A stretch of 64,000 nucleotides of DNA from Phaeodactylibacter xiamenensis (GTDB taxonomy: Bacteria; Bacteroidota; Bacteroidia; Chitinophagales; Saprospiraceae): positions 124,001 through 188,000 of the forward strand of contig NZ_JPOS01000029.1 in NCBI RefSeq assembly GCF_000759025.1. The letters are read 5' to 3'. The notes under the pieces were generated by a model. It was given only the letters and a program-made list of their open reading frames with translations, was not told the DNA's origin and did no database searches. A program made the translations under genes and the position numbers. Below, piece by piece: positions 35,164-44,540 of the stretch; position 1 is the first letter of the stretch; every line of letters begins with the position of its first letter.

Positions 35164-35829
35164 ATGAGCCGTTCAAACGCCAAACAACCGGACACCTTAT
35201 ATACCAGGCTTTTCGCTAAGCTGTACAATCCCGTCATGGAAAAGCTGGAAGCCCGCCTGTTGATGGATATGCGACGGGCTTTGCTCACGCAGGCACGGGG
35301 CAGGGTGCTGGAGGTTGGGGCTGGGACAGGTGTGAATTTTCCACTCTACGACCCTGCCACTCAGGTACTGGCTATCGAACCCGCACAGGCGATGGCTGAA
35401 CAGGCGGCAACTGTCCTTCAGCAACTGAATGCTTCGCATATTCAATTACTGGAAGCCGGTGTTGGCGATGCCGAAGTGAGCGCTCAGTTGGGCGAAGGTA
35501 GCCTTGATACTATTGTCAGTACGCTTGTGCTGTGTACTATTCCTGATCTGGAGCAAGCCCTGAAGCACTTCCGCAAATGGTTGCGCCCCGGCGGTCAGCT
35601 ACTGGTCCTGGAGCACATTCACGACGACCGTCAACCGCAACGCTGGATACAATCGGCCGTAACGCCGGTCTGGAAGCACCTGGCAGAAGGCTGTTACCTC
35701 AACCGCCGCACCGATGAATTGCTCAAAGATTATGGCTTTGCAGTGGAAACAGAGGATTATCACTACACGCGATGGGTGCCTTTTTACAGCGCGGTGCTGC
35801 GGATGGAAGAGAAAGAGAAAAATGGGTAA
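35164..35829 (+). CDS. Class I SAM-dependent methyltransferase
   Basis: The 221-residue protein has the SAM-binding glycine loop GRVLEVGAGTGVNFPLYD (motif I) and the acidic strand TQVLAIEPAQAM. DTIVSTLVLCTIPDLEQALK and GGQLLVLEHIHDD complete the methyltransferase type 11 fold. The substrate is unknown; N-terminal and C-terminal features resemble the METTL7-type group. It begins 2 bases after the rhomboid stop, giving a tight pfkA-rhomboid-methyltransferase run. Confidence 0.85.
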   Translation: MSRSNAKQPDTLYTRLFAKLYNPVMEKLEARLLMDMRRALLTQARGRVLEVGAGTGVNFPLYDPATQVLAIEPAQAMAEQAATVLQQLNASHIQLLEAGVGDAEVSAQLGEGSLDTIVSTLVLCTIPDLEQALKHFRKWLRPGGQLLVLEHIHDDRQPQRWIQSAVTPVWKHLAEGCYLNRRTDELLKDYGFAVETEDYHYTRWVPFYSAVLRMEEKEKNG

Positions 35830-36247
35830 ACGCTAAAAAAATGCCATCCGGGCATCAACTCCGGGCAGCTGTTGCCAAAGTTATAATTGGAAGCCTTGCT
35901 CACTGAAAAGGCAGTAACAAATGCCGGATTTTATTGCGCTCAGAATTTTTGTCCTGATTTTTTTTCGTTTTTAAAATATTGAGACTGTGCTTTGCGATGC
36001 TTTAGTTAAAACCGTGTGGTTCAAGCAGTTTTGTTAATATTTATTTTGTAATTCCGGTTAAATTTGTGTTAAAGGAAGCAAAAAAATCAGGGCCGCACTC
36101 GCATTTGTCCTGAGATGCCCTTATCTTTGAATTGTTATTATCCGAGTCACGGACAATTTTTCAACAAAATCACAGGTCTATAGAAAGTAACTTCTACACT
36201 AAAAGAATTGCGACATAATATCCCATAACGCTAATTTGATTTTAGTT
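35830..36247. other. Long leader/intergenic before the sigma factor
   Basis: This 418-base stretch has no gene. It contains AT-rich DNA and two sequences matching the -7 element (TAAATTTG 36059-36066 and TATCTTTG 36122-36129), neither with a TTG at the usual 19-base distance. The length suggests a regulated promoter or structured leader. Confidence 0.35.
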
Positions 36248-36829
36248 ATGCAAGTTACACCACTGAACGACCAACAGTTGATCACCAATTATTTGTCCGG
36301 CGACGAAAGAGCTTTCGAAGAATTGCTCTCCCGCCACAAACAACGGATTTACACTTCCATCTATCTTTTCGTCAAAGACCAAAGCTTGGCTGAGGATATC
36401 TTTCAGGAAGTCTTCATAAAAATTATCGACACCCTGCGCAAGGGCAAATACAACCACGAGGGCAAATTCCTGCAGTGGGCACTCCGTATTTCCTACAACA
36501 TGTGCGTGGACTACTTCCGCCGCAACAAGCGCCGCCCAAAGGTGTCTCCAACCGAAACCTTCGATATTTTTGATGTGCTGCAGTCTTCTGAGCGCAACGC
36601 TGAGCAAGGCATCATCCGAAGTCAGACCCACGATAAAGTGCGGGCACTGGTGGATATGCTGCCGCCTGAGCAGCGCGAGGTGGTCATCCTGCGCCACTAT
36701 GCTGACATGAGCTTCAAGGAAATCGCCAAGCTGACCCGGGTGAGCATCAACACCGCCCTGGGCCGCATGCGCTATGCGCTGATCAATATTCGCAAATTAG
36801 TAGAAGAGCGCGAAATCGTATTACAGTAG
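36248..36829 (+). CDS. RNA polymerase ECF-type sigma factor
   Basis: The 193-residue protein starts at ATG 36248 (MQVTPLNDQQLITNYLSGDE). Region 2 is LLSRHKQRIYTSIYLFVKD ... DIFQEVFIKIIDTLRKG, and region 4 is LVDMLPPEQREVVILRHYADM with a helix-turn-helix SFKEIAKLTRVSINTALGRMR. This matches the ECF sigma-70 family. No anti-sigma gene is adjacent, so its control must be otherwise. A strong terminator follows 90 bases downstream, so it is monocistronic. Confidence 0.92.
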   Translation: MQVTPLNDQQLITNYLSGDERAFEELLSRHKQRIYTSIYLFVKDQSLAEDIFQEVFIKIIDTLRKGKYNHEGKFLQWALRISYNMCVDYFRRNKRRPKVSPTETFDIFDVLQSSERNAEQGIIRSQTHDKVRALVDMLPPEQREVVILRHYADMSFKEIAKLTRVSINTALGRMRYALINIRKLVEEREIVLQ

Positions 36830-36918
36830 TAACTGCATAAAAAAACTACCACTGTCCCGGCGGATAGCCGGGGCACCAATTCTCCTCACGCCTGAAAATC
36901 CGTAAACCAAAAATTGGA

Positions 36919-36947
36919 AGCCGGTAGCTTTGCTGCCGGCTTTTTTT
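36919..36947 (+). terminator. Rho-independent terminator of the sigma factor gene
   Basis: AGCCGGTAGC (36919-36928), loop TTT, GCTGCCGGCT (36932-36941) and then seven T in a row. This is a classical intrinsic terminator 90 bases after the stop. Confidence 0.85.
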
Positions 36948-37103
36948 GGCTTTTAGAGGAAGGCTTGCCTAGCCATGTAAAATTTGGGCATTAGCTTTTT
37001 TGTAGATAAATAGCTGTTTTATTGTATTTTTGAACTATTTAATCTGGGCATTGTTGATTTTTTTGTTATCATATTTCTATTTTAAGAATTAGTCATTTTA
37101 TGA

Positions 37104-37127
37104 ACTACCAACTACCAACTACCAACT
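37104..37127 (+). repeat. Heptanucleotide tandem repeat (ACTACCA)x3 plus ACT
   Basis: Three perfect 7-base units (37104-37124) plus three more bases lie directly after an ATG at 37100-37102. That ATG reads out of frame into a stop at this copy number. One extra unit would place it in frame with the secreted protein gene downstream, giving a signal peptide starting MNYQLPTTNYQLLRIVSGLT. Confidence 0.7.
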
Positions 37128-37146
37128 GCTTAGAATAGTTTCCGGA

Positions 37147-37680
37147 TTGACATTGTTAATTTGTGTTTTGGTTTCAGGTCATTCTCAGGTTTTATCGGGC
37201 TTTGTTTTTCCATCCACGGATAGGTCACAATTCCTACTTTCTTCAGCCCAACGGACTGAGTTGTCTTCTAAAGTAGACTCCATGCGTGTCATTCAAATAG
37301 ATGTACAATTTTTGAAATCTATGGTTAACACATTTGAGGTGTGCGCGCCCGGAGGGACTAATTTGAAGCGACAGGACAACAATGGCATCGCAGGTCAGAA
37401 AAGAGGTAAAGTAAATGCAGTACTTGAAATGGCGGAATTGGATGAAGTAATGTTTCAAATACACCCCAACCCGGTTAAAGAATGGTTGATAGTTGAATCT
37501 TCAGCACCTATCGAACAGATTATTATTTACAATACTTCAGGCCAGGAGGTATACCGGAAAGATTGGCGAGGTATTTTACAGGGGCCGCTCTCCGTTACGG
37601 GTTGGCCAACTGGAATGTACTGCCTGCAGGCAAGAGCCGCCAATCAGGTTATTAGCCAAACCTTTATCGTTGCCCAATGA
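37147..37680 (+). CDS. Small secreted protein with T9SS sorting domain (start uncertain, possibly phase variable)
   Basis: The frame encodes a signal-like stretch (LTLLICVLVSGHSQ), a short Ser-rich part and a T9SS type A sorting domain from about residue 105 (MFQIHPNPVKEWLIVESS, TGMYCLQARAANQ). The listed start is TTG 37147; the frame is open from 37093 but has no ATG. The upstream ATG at 37100 is two bases out of phase, with a 7-base repeat between them; adding one unit would fix this. With so short a body it may be a decayed gene or a small exported cargo. The stop overlaps the next gene's ATG. Confidence 0.55.
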   Translation: MTLLICVLVSGHSQVLSGFVFPSTDRSQFLLSSAQRTELSSKVDSMRVIQIDVQFLKSMVNTFEVCAPGGTNLKRQDNNGIAGQKRGKVNAVLEMAELDEVMFQIHPNPVKEWLIVESSAPIEQIIIYNTSGQEVYRKDWRGILQGPLSVTGWPTGMYCLQARAANQVISQTFIVAQ

Positions 37681-39258
37681 ATCGACTGCAAGAATACCTG
37701 CCCTGTCTGATATGCTGTGGCCTTGCCCTGCTGTCGAGTCTGTCATTGGCTGCTCAGCCGGACTCTTTGTGGAGCGTGGCGCTTTATGGTGAGAAAGGTT
37801 CATTTGGGCATCAATTTATTGAAGGCATTGATGGTAACATTTATTGGGAGGGGGGAATGAATAGCAAGTTGGGAGACTTCACAGGTAATACGAAGGATGA
37901 GGATGGGATTTTCCTTGCAAAAATCTCTCCATCCGGAGAAAAAGTCTGGATTAATACTTTTAACGATGGCTACCGTGAAATTAGGAGGCCTGGCAGCCGC
38001 CCCTGATGGGGGCGTAATACTAACAGGCTGGCGGCAGGTGGAAGGAAATCAGAAAGACCTGTGGGTGGCCTGGTATGATCCGGATGGCAGGTTAGTTTGG
38101 GAAAGGACATTTGGAGGGCCGCAGGATGATACAGGCAGTAGCATTTTTCTTTCCGGCAATGGGCAAATCATTATCACGGGAGGCACTGAAGGCAGTGGGG
38201 GAGATGTAAGCAATCATTATGGTGACCGGGATGTTTGGCTGGTGGCACTTGATCTGAATGGGAATCTAAAGTGGGAGCGTACCATCGGTGGCAGTGGAAC
38301 AGATTTGGGGAGCCACCTTATTGAATTCCGGCAGGGCTACATTCTGGTGGGCTCTTCCGATTCTCCGGATGGGCATATTTCTGCTCCGCGTGGTGATTTC
38401 GACATCTGGCTAGTGGAATTGGATGGAGAAGGACAGTATATGCGGGATTATTCTTTTGGTGGTTCAGGGCATGATGCGGCATTTAGATTAATTCCAATTA
38501 CTGACGGTGGGTTTATGTTAGGTGGTAATACCGACTCGAAGGATCAGCAGATATTTCACTATAAGGGTGGACCTAACAATATTTGGGTCGCAGAGCTAGA
38601 CTCAAATTTTAGCTTAGAGTGGAGCCGGACTTTTGGTGGCAGCCGTGGGGCTACTGGCATCGGGATGTTTCAGACAATAGCCAATACCTTTATCGTAGGG
38701 AGTAGGTCACTTTCACAAGACGGAGATATTACTTCTGACCCTCCGGAAAACAATCCGTTTCTGTATGGCGGTGGGTGGCTATTTGAATTTGGCGATTACG
38801 GTGAAATACTTTGGGATGTAAAGTTTGCTGTAGGCGACTTAGGCAATAATGGCTTTATCCGTGATATTGCCCCTGCGTCTGATGGAGGCTTTTATATTGG
38901 GCGTAACCGCCTAAATGTATTAGAGGGGACCTTTAATGATTATTTCCACGCATGGCTAACGAAATTCGGCCCGCCATTCCCAAAATACCGGGAACAATCA
39001 GTTTGTCCCGAATGGCTCCTTTACCCCAATCCACTGACTGGAAGGCAGGTACAACTACGCTGGCCTGAAGCTTTGACTTTTGACGGTGAAATCCGGGTCA
39101 TTGATGTTTTGGGCAGGATAGTCCATAGGCAAGATGCCTACTTTGGCGGGCTGGAAGGGCAATTTGAGCTGCCAGCTTTCCTGCCTGCCGGGCAGTATGT
39201 CGTTCAGTTGCGCAGTGAAGGCAAGGTCTGTCCCGAGCCATTGATTATTGCGGAGTAG
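37677..39258 (+). pseudogene. Secreted propeller-like T9SS protein, frameshifted
   Basis: ATG 37677 (ATGA overlap with the previous stop) opens a signal peptide (MNRLQEYLPCLICCGLALLS) followed by a body ending ...KVWINTFNDGYREI, then the frame runs into RRPGSRP and a stop at 38006. One base away (skip one nucleotide in 37977-37984) the other frame reads GGLAAAPDGGVILTGW and continues to 39258. That second part has Gly/Asp-rich propeller-like repeats (GDRDVWLVALDLNGNLKW and similar) and ends with a T9SS sorting domain (LLYPNPLTGRQVQLRW ... AGQYVVQLRSEG). Repaired, it would be about 526 residues, like the intact paralog at 661-2208. Either a real loss of function or an assembly error. Confidence 0.75.
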
Positions 39259-39450
39259 CGTTGGCGTAAAGCAAAATTCCCCATCCACACAACCCTAGCC
39301 TCCCTCCGCTGTTCTATACTGATACTGACGATTAAGTGGTTTGCCAGTGCAAACCAGCTTAATGTCAGCACCTATGCTGTGAAATGGTTCAGCTTCTTTG
39401 CGCTGTACCATTTCAAAAAGCATAGGAGTGAAAAACTTCAACCTGCATCT

Positions 39451-42303
39451 ATGTCCAAAAAAGCGACTACGCCAACGCTTGACAAGCCTAGTGAACAGAA
39501 CCTCAAAGAGGCGATCCGGATCAAGGGCGCCCGGGCGAACAACCTCAAGAATGTCAGCCTCGATATCCCTAAGAATCAACTGGTGGTCGTGACCGGCGTG
39601 TCCGGTTCCGGCAAGTCTTCCATCACTATGGATACGCTCTACGCCGAGGGGCAGCGCCGCTACGTGGAAAGCCTGTCGAGCTACGCCCGGCAGTTCCTGA
39701 TGCGGATGAAAAAGCCCGATGTGGACTACATCAAAGGCATTTGCCCGGCCATTGCGATTGAGCAGAAGGTCAGCACCAGCAATGCCCGCTCCACAGTAGG
39801 CACGCTTACCGAGATTTATGATTACCTGCGCATCCTTTACGCACGGGTGGGGCGCACCTATTCCCCGGTCTCCGGTGCGGAGGTCCGCAAGCACGAAGTC
39901 AGTGATGTGGTGGACTACATCAACCGCTTTGAGGAGGGCACCAAGGTGCAGTTGTTTATCCCGCTGCCCTACAAATACAAAGACCGCCTGGTGAAACAAG
40001 AAGTGGAACTGCTGCTGCAAAAAGGCTATACCCGCCTGCAGGTGGAAGGCGATTTGCAGTACGCGGAAGACCTGCTGGAATCCGGCGCGGCTTACCTGGA
40101 CAAAAAGCTGGGCGATATCAAAGACAAAGGCATCCGCATTCTGATTGACCGCTTTGTGGTTAAGCAAGAGGATGAAGAAAACAACAAGCGCATCGCTGAC
40201 TCTGTCCAAACGGCCTTCTACGAATCAGAAGGGGAGTGCATTGTCGATATCATGGGCAGGGAGGAACAAGACTTCAACAACCGCTTTGAGCTTGATGGGG
40301 TATCCTTCCTGGAGCCTACACCACAGCTGTTCAATTTTAACAACCCCTACGGTGCCTGCCCTACCTGCGAGGGCTTCAGCAAAGTCATGGGCATAGATGA
40401 AGGCAAGGTGGTACCTGATCAAACCAAATCTGTCTACGAGCAAGCCATCGCCTGCTGGCGGGGCGAGAAATATGGGCGCTGGCTGGACCAGTTACTGGAA
40501 ACCGCCCACCACTTCGACTTTCCGGTGCATACCCCATATCAGGATCTTACCAAAGCCGAGCGCCGCCTTCTCTGGAAAGGCAATCAGTACTTCGATGGCA
40601 TCAACGACTTCTTTGCCGAGCTGGAGCAAAAGATGTACAAGATTCAGAACCGCGTCATGATGGCCCGCTACCGGGGCAGAGCGACCTGTCCCACCTGTGA
40701 GGGCGGCCGACTGCGGGAGGAAGCGACTTACGTGAAAATCCAGGACCGCCCCATTACTGATCTGGTAGAGATGCCGGTGGATGAACTTCTGGACCACCTG
40801 CGTAGCCTGGAACTCAGTGAGCACGACCAAAAAATTGCCAAGCGGCTGCTGCTGGAAATCAATAACCGCCTGCAGTTTATGAGCGATGTGGGGCTAAGCT
40901 ATCTGACTTTGGGGCGGCTTTCTGCTACCCTGAGCGGTGGAGAAACCCAGCGGATTAACCTCACCCGTACCCTGGGCAGTAATCTCACGAGCTCCATGTA
41001 CATTCTGGACGAGCCCAGTGTAGGGCTGCACCCGCGGGACACTAACCGCCTGGTGCGCGTGCTGCGCTCCCTGCGCGACCTTGGTAATACGGTCATCGTA
41101 GTGGAGCACGAGGAAGACATTATCGAAAGTGCGGACTACCTCATCGATATTGGCCCGGCAGCAGGTATCCACGGTGGGGAAGTGGTCTTTGCCGGTCCCT
41201 ACGAAGGCATTTACTCCGAGGCGACGGAAAGCCTGACAACCAAGTACATGAGCGGCCGTATGAGCATACCGGTGCCTGCCCACCGCCGCAAGTCGGCTAA
41301 CTACATTGAGGTACAGGGCGCCCGGCAGCATAATCTGAAGAACATCACCGCCCGCTTCCCGCTAAACACCTTAACGGTGGTCACCGGCGTTTCCGGCTCA
41401 GGCAAGACCACGCTGGTCAAGCAGATTCTGTACCCCGCTCTGAAGAAGCATTTGGGCGAAAGCTACTCCCAAGCCCCCGGGCAGTTCGATCAGCTGGCGG
41501 GCAGTGTGGATACCATCACGCAGGTAGAAATGGTGAGCCAAAGCCCGATTGGGAAATCCTCTCGCTCCAATCCGGTCACCTACGTAAAGGCCTACGATGG
41601 GATCAGAAAACTGATGGCCGATCAGCAATTGTCTAAAATACGTGGCTTCAAGCCCAAGCATTTTTCCTTTAATGTGGATGCCGGGCGCTGCGATACCTGC
41701 AAAGGGGAGGGCGAACAGGTGGTGGAAATGCAGTTCCTGGCCGATGTACGCCTGGAGTGCGAAGCCTGTGGCGGCAAGCGGTTCAAGCAGGAAGTGTTGG
41801 ATGTGCAGTACAAAGGCAAAAGCATTTACGATATCCTGGAGCTGAGCGTGGAGGAAGCGTTGGAATTTTTCGAAGAGGAAAAAGACGTAGTCAGCAAGCT
41901 GCAGCCGCTCTATGATGTGGGGCTGGGGTATGTCCACCTGGGGCAGTCCTCAAGCACCCTTTCCGGGGGAGAAGCGCAGCGGGTCAAGCTGGCCTCCTTC
42001 CTGACGCGGGAACGGGCCAACGAGCACATCCTGTTCATTTTTGACGAGCCTACCACCGGTCTGCATTTTCATGATATCCGCAAGCTGCTGGATGCCATGA
42101 ATGCGCTCGTGGAGAACGGGCATACCGTCATGGTCGTGGAGCACAATATGGAGGTGATCAAAAATGCCGACTGGGTTGTGGACCTGGGCCCCGGCGGCGG
42201 CAAAGAGGGTGGCGATCTGGTCTTTCAGGGCACGCCTGAGGAGTTGGCAGAAGTGGAGGCCTCGTATACCGGGCAGTTCCTAAAGCCTAAGTTGGAAGTG
42301 TAA
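39451..42303 (+). CDS. uvrA: Excinuclease ABC subunit A
   Basis: The 950-residue DNA-damage scanner starts at ATG 39451 (MSKKATTPTLDKPSEQ); the earlier in-frame ATG adds a 24-residue extension that is not conserved. Two ATPase modules are seen: GVSGSGKSSITMDTLYAEG and GVSGSGKTTLVKQIL (Walker A), with signature LSGGETQRINLT and LSGGEAQRVKLA. Zn-binding parts are present (CPTCEGFSKVMG, CPTCEGGRLREEA, CDTCKGEGEQVVE plus ECEACGGKRF). It works with UvrB and UvrC; uvrC is encoded at 46.97 kb on the same strand. Confidence 0.96.
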   Translation: MSKKATTPTLDKPSEQNLKEAIRIKGARANNLKNVSLDIPKNQLVVVTGVSGSGKSSITMDTLYAEGQRRYVESLSSYARQFLMRMKKPDVDYIKGICPAIAIEQKVSTSNARSTVGTLTEIYDYLRILYARVGRTYSPVSGAEVRKHEVSDVVDYINRFEEGTKVQLFIPLPYKYKDRLVKQEVELLLQKGYTRLQVEGDLQYAEDLLESGAAYLDKKLGDIKDKGIRILIDRFVVKQEDEENNKRIADSVQTAFYESEGECIVDIMGREEQDFNNRFELDGVSFLEPTPQLFNFNNPYGACPTCEGFSKVMGIDEGKVVPDQTKSVYEQAIACWRGEKYGRWLDQLLETAHHFDFPVHTPYQDLTKAERRLLWKGNQYFDGINDFFAELEQKMYKIQNRVMMARYRGRATCPTCEGGRLREEATYVKIQDRPITDLVEMPVDELLDHLRSLELSEHDQKIAKRLLLEINNRLQFMSDVGLSYLTLGRLSATLSGGETQRINLTRTLGSNLTSSMYILDEPSVGLHPRDTNRLVRVLRSLRDLGNTVIVVEHEEDIIESADYLIDIGPAAGIHGGEVVFAGPYEGIYSEATESLTTKYMSGRMSIPVPAHRRKSANYIEVQGARQHNLKNITARFPLNTLTVVTGVSGSGKTTLVKQILYPALKKHLGESYSQAPGQFDQLAGSVDTITQVEMVSQSPIGKSSRSNPVTYVKAYDGIRKLMADQQLSKIRGFKPKHFSFNVDAGRCDTCKGEGEQVVEMQFLADVRLECEACGGKRFKQEVLDVQYKGKSIYDILELSVEEALEFFEEEKDVVSKLQPLYDVGLGYVHLGQSSSTLSGGEAQRVKLASFLTRERANEHILFIFDEPTTGLHFHDIRKLLDAMNALVENGHTVMVVEHNMEVIKNADWVVDLGPGGGKEGGDLVFQGTPEELAEVEASYTGQFLKPKLEV

Positions 42304-42341
42304 AATTTGCTACCTTCACCATCTGAAAAAAACCAACAAAC

Positions 42342-43088
42342 ATGGGACTATTAGATGGAAAAGTAGCGCTGGTGACCGGGGGCTCCCGCGGTATTGGTGC
42401 TGCTATTGTTCGCCGGTTTGCGGAGCAGGGCGCTAATGTGGCATTTACCTACCGTTCCTCTGCGGAACAAGCCAACGCACTGGCTGCCGAGCTGGAACAA
42501 CTGGGCGTAACGGCAAAAGCCTACCAATCAGACGCATCCGATTATGAGGCCGCAGAAAATCTGGCTAAGGAAGTGCTGGAAGCGTTCGGGCAAGTGGATA
42601 TCCTGGTCAACAACGCTGGCATCACCAAAGACACCCTGATGCTCCGCATGACGGAAGCCCACTGGGACGATGTGATCCAAACCAACCTGAAGTCGATCTT
42701 CAACCTCACCAAGCACCTCATTCGCCCAATGATGAAAAACCGTGGTGGCTCGATCATCAATATGAGCTCTATCGTAGGGATGACGGGCAACGCCGGGCAG
42801 GCCAACTACGCCGCCTCCAAAGCGGGTATTATTGGCTTCACGAAGTCTATTGCCAAGGAGATGGGCTCGCGCAACATCCGCTGCAATGCGATTGCGCCCG
42901 GCTTCATCGAAACGGACATGACAGAGAGCCTCGACGAGAAGGTCAGGGAAGGCTACCTGCAAAACATCCCGATGAACCGCCTCGGCAAAGCCGAAGAAGT
43001 AGCTGATGTGTGTGTATTCCTGGGTTCTGATTTGTCTACCTACCTGTCCGGGCAAGTCATCAGTGTCTGTGGAGCACTGAATACATAG
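42342..43088 (+). CDS. fabG: 3-oxoacyl-ACP reductase
   Basis: The 248-residue SDR enzyme reduces beta-ketoacyl-ACP in fatty-acid elongation. NADPH loop VTGGSRGIGAAIVRRF, NNAGITKDTL, the catalytic Ser in GSIINMSSIVG, YAASKAGIIGFTKSI (Tyr/Lys) and the C-terminal GLY-like YLSGQVISVCGAL match FabG closely. It stands alone, far from fabH and acc, with a terminator 38 bases downstream. Confidence 0.93.
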   Translation: MGLLDGKVALVTGGSRGIGAAIVRRFAEQGANVAFTYRSSAEQANALAAELEQLGVTAKAYQSDASDYEAAENLAKEVLEAFGQVDILVNNAGITKDTLMLRMTEAHWDDVIQTNLKSIFNLTKHLIRPMMKNRGGSIINMSSIVGMTGNAGQANYAASKAGIIGFTKSIAKEMGSRNIRCNAIAPGFIETDMTESLDEKVREGYLQNIPMNRLGKAEEVADVCVFLGSDLSTYLSGQVISVCGALNT

Positions 43089-43126
43089 CAGTACAGGGCT
43101 TCCCTGTGTGAAGAAAAGCGAAAAGT

Positions 43127-43155
43127 AGCCGGGGGGTAAGCCCCCGGCTTTTTTT
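43127..43155 (+). terminator. Rho-independent terminator after fabG
   Basis: AGCCGGGGG (43127-43135), loop GTAAG, CCCCCGGCT (43141-43149) and a run of seven T. A strong intrinsic terminator. Confidence 0.85.
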
Positions 43156-43225
43156 AAGCAAATCGTGACAAACTTTCGTGAATCTTATGGGGAGTCTCAA
43201 TCTGTGTGTTAAGGCACCGAACCCA

Positions 43226-43546
43226 TCATTCTTTATACAAGGCGGCAAGCGCCTGTACAGATTTACGGGTTTGGAATAGCTGACGTGCATTAATGGTGTA
43301 ATGGCAGCCAAGAATGTCATCGTGGCGGTGGACAGCCTTGGACAAGCAAAGCTTTTCCAGTTGCGTTTCCAGTATTTCTGTGTTATACTGAGTGTGCAGG
43401 GCGATGTCCATCAGCTTGCTTTTCCCGTTTTTCCGGAGGTATTCCAGAATGCGGGAAGAGACAGGACGCTCAAGGGTTTCCAAGACTTCAATAGCTCGGT
43501 CAAGTTTGTTTGTGCTTACGGTTTTGATAGTGTTCCATGTGTGCAT
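43226..43546 (-). CDS. Small winged-helix transcription regulator (ArsR/MarR-like)
   Basis: The 106-residue protein starts at ATG 43546 (MHTWNTIKTVSTNKLDRAIE). A wHTH is visible: SSRILEYLRKNGKSKLMDIALHT with a second helix NTEILETQLEKLCLSKAVH and the wing DDILGCHYTINA. No Cys metal site or ligand domain is present. It is isolated, convergent with fabG. Its target is unknown. Confidence 0.75.
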   Translation of the reverse strand: MHTWNTIKTVSTNKLDRAIEVLETLERPVSSRILEYLRKNGKSKLMDIALHTQYNTEILETQLEKLCLSKAVHRHDDILGCHYTINARQLFQTRKSVQALAALYKE

Positions 43547-44186
43547 GGGTGAAAACTTTAGACAGTTCCACAATAAGGTTTCAATAAGTAGTGTGCATAG
43601 CTCCTGTAACCTGATCGCTCATACTGGCTTAAATGAGCATGTATGCAGGCCAGTCTTTCCAAAAGGTTGCCCCATGAAAAGAACGGAGTACATCCAGTTT
43701 GATGCTACAACGCATGGCTGTAGCCTGGTACAGTGTGTAAATGAAGTTGGTGTTGTGATTGGTGTGTAGTAGCCGTTTGCTTAGTGTGGGATGGGGGGAG
43801 AAGACTGTTCAGTAGGTTTGTTGTAACAAATCTAAAAGTAAGATTTTAAATATCCTAAGTTTTTGAATTAAAAAATTTCTATATACGAGTTTTTGTTCCC
43901 GGATATTTAACTGCTTTGGGGGGCATTTCACTACTTCCGGGCACACAAAAGATGTGCACAAAAGCAGTGCTTTCAAAATGTCAGGGGATGTGTTAGCGTG
44001 CTTATTTGTTGAAGGGTAGTGGATGGACAGCGTAGGAGGGAACGACCTGTCCGTTTGGGTTGCGTATTGATACGCCAATTACATGGCTTTGTTACATCTC
44101 ATCGGTAAAAAGTGGCCAGTTTTTTTTCTGGCGTCTGTATTTTTGAGCAGTGAAAAGTTATTTAACCACTCAAAACACAACGACTG
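43547..44186. other. Long intergenic region, no firm gene
   Basis: This 640-base region lies between the wHTH gene (minus) and the peptidase gene (plus). A 31-codon frame (43674-43769, MKRTEYIQFDATTHGCSLVQ) exists but has no supporting features. AT-rich DNA at 43803-43900 and 44100-44180 may hold promoters. A reverse-strand frame (43809-44078) has no family or clear start. Confidence 0.4.
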
Positions 44187-44384
44187 ATGCCTATTCGAAT
44201 GGAAAAAGATGACCCGCAGCCATCGCGGGGCAATAACGGTAACGGAGGCGGAAAAGGGAATTTTCTGATCCGGTTACTACCGCTCATCATCATGTTCCTG
44301 GTGCGCCGTCCAAAGCTGATTATTCCTGCCCTGCTAGTGGTCTGTCAAGTGTTAATTTATGGGTTGAGTGGGAGGGAATTTTGA
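44187..44384 (+). pseudogene. N-terminal fragment of the split C1 peptidase (membrane anchor)
   Basis: Residues encode a Gly/Asn-rich start (MPIRMEKDDPQPSRGNNGNG) and a hydrophobic helix ending RRPKLIIPALLV. The last 15 codons come from the palindromic element B1 and end in its stop. Across the insert the same frame resumes as VGAVWYFFFGGSEMLSGGYA, which would complete the helix. The original gene thus ran through, and this piece is the cut-off anchor. Confidence 0.8.
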
Positions 44385-44502
44385 GGCTAATCAAGGCGGA
44401 TGTTCCCGCGCATAGCAGCGCTACGTAAGGGGTTATCCAACGAAGAGTAGCCTCAAAAGTCGCCGCAGGCAACCCCTAGTTTTAGCCTTGACAGACCACT
44501 AG
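44334..44502 (+). mobile_element. Palindromic element B1 (169 bp with CTAG flanks) inside the peptidase gene
   Basis: The ends are CTAGTGGTCTGTCAAG and CTTGACAGACCACTAG, perfectly inverted. It differs from B2 (50232-50400) at one of 169 bases (G in GGGAGGGAAT versus C). CTAG at both ends fits a 4-bp YTAR-type target duplication; removing one CTAG and the 161-bp core rejoins the peptidase frame exactly (165 bases = 55 codons). The element carries no gene, so a transposase in trans is implied. Confidence 0.85.
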
Positions 44503-44540
44503 TAGGTGCAGTATGGTACTTTTTCTTCGGCGGCAGTGAA

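Noticed and set aside
37970-37990. Programmed ribosomal frameshift to join the two halves of the T9SS gene
   Set aside because: No slippery heptamer, shine-dalgarno-like stimulator or stable downstream knot is visible; mutation or sequencing error is simpler.
43674-43769. 31-codon frame MKRTEYIQFDATTHGCSLVQ as a small peptide gene
   Set aside because: It has no clear promoter, ribosome site, signal or neighbour that would make it a peptide precursor; two Cys residues alone are not enough.
43809-44078. Reverse-strand 89-codon frame
   Set aside because: Low-complexity AT-rich composition, no recognisable fold or family, and unlikely codon use.
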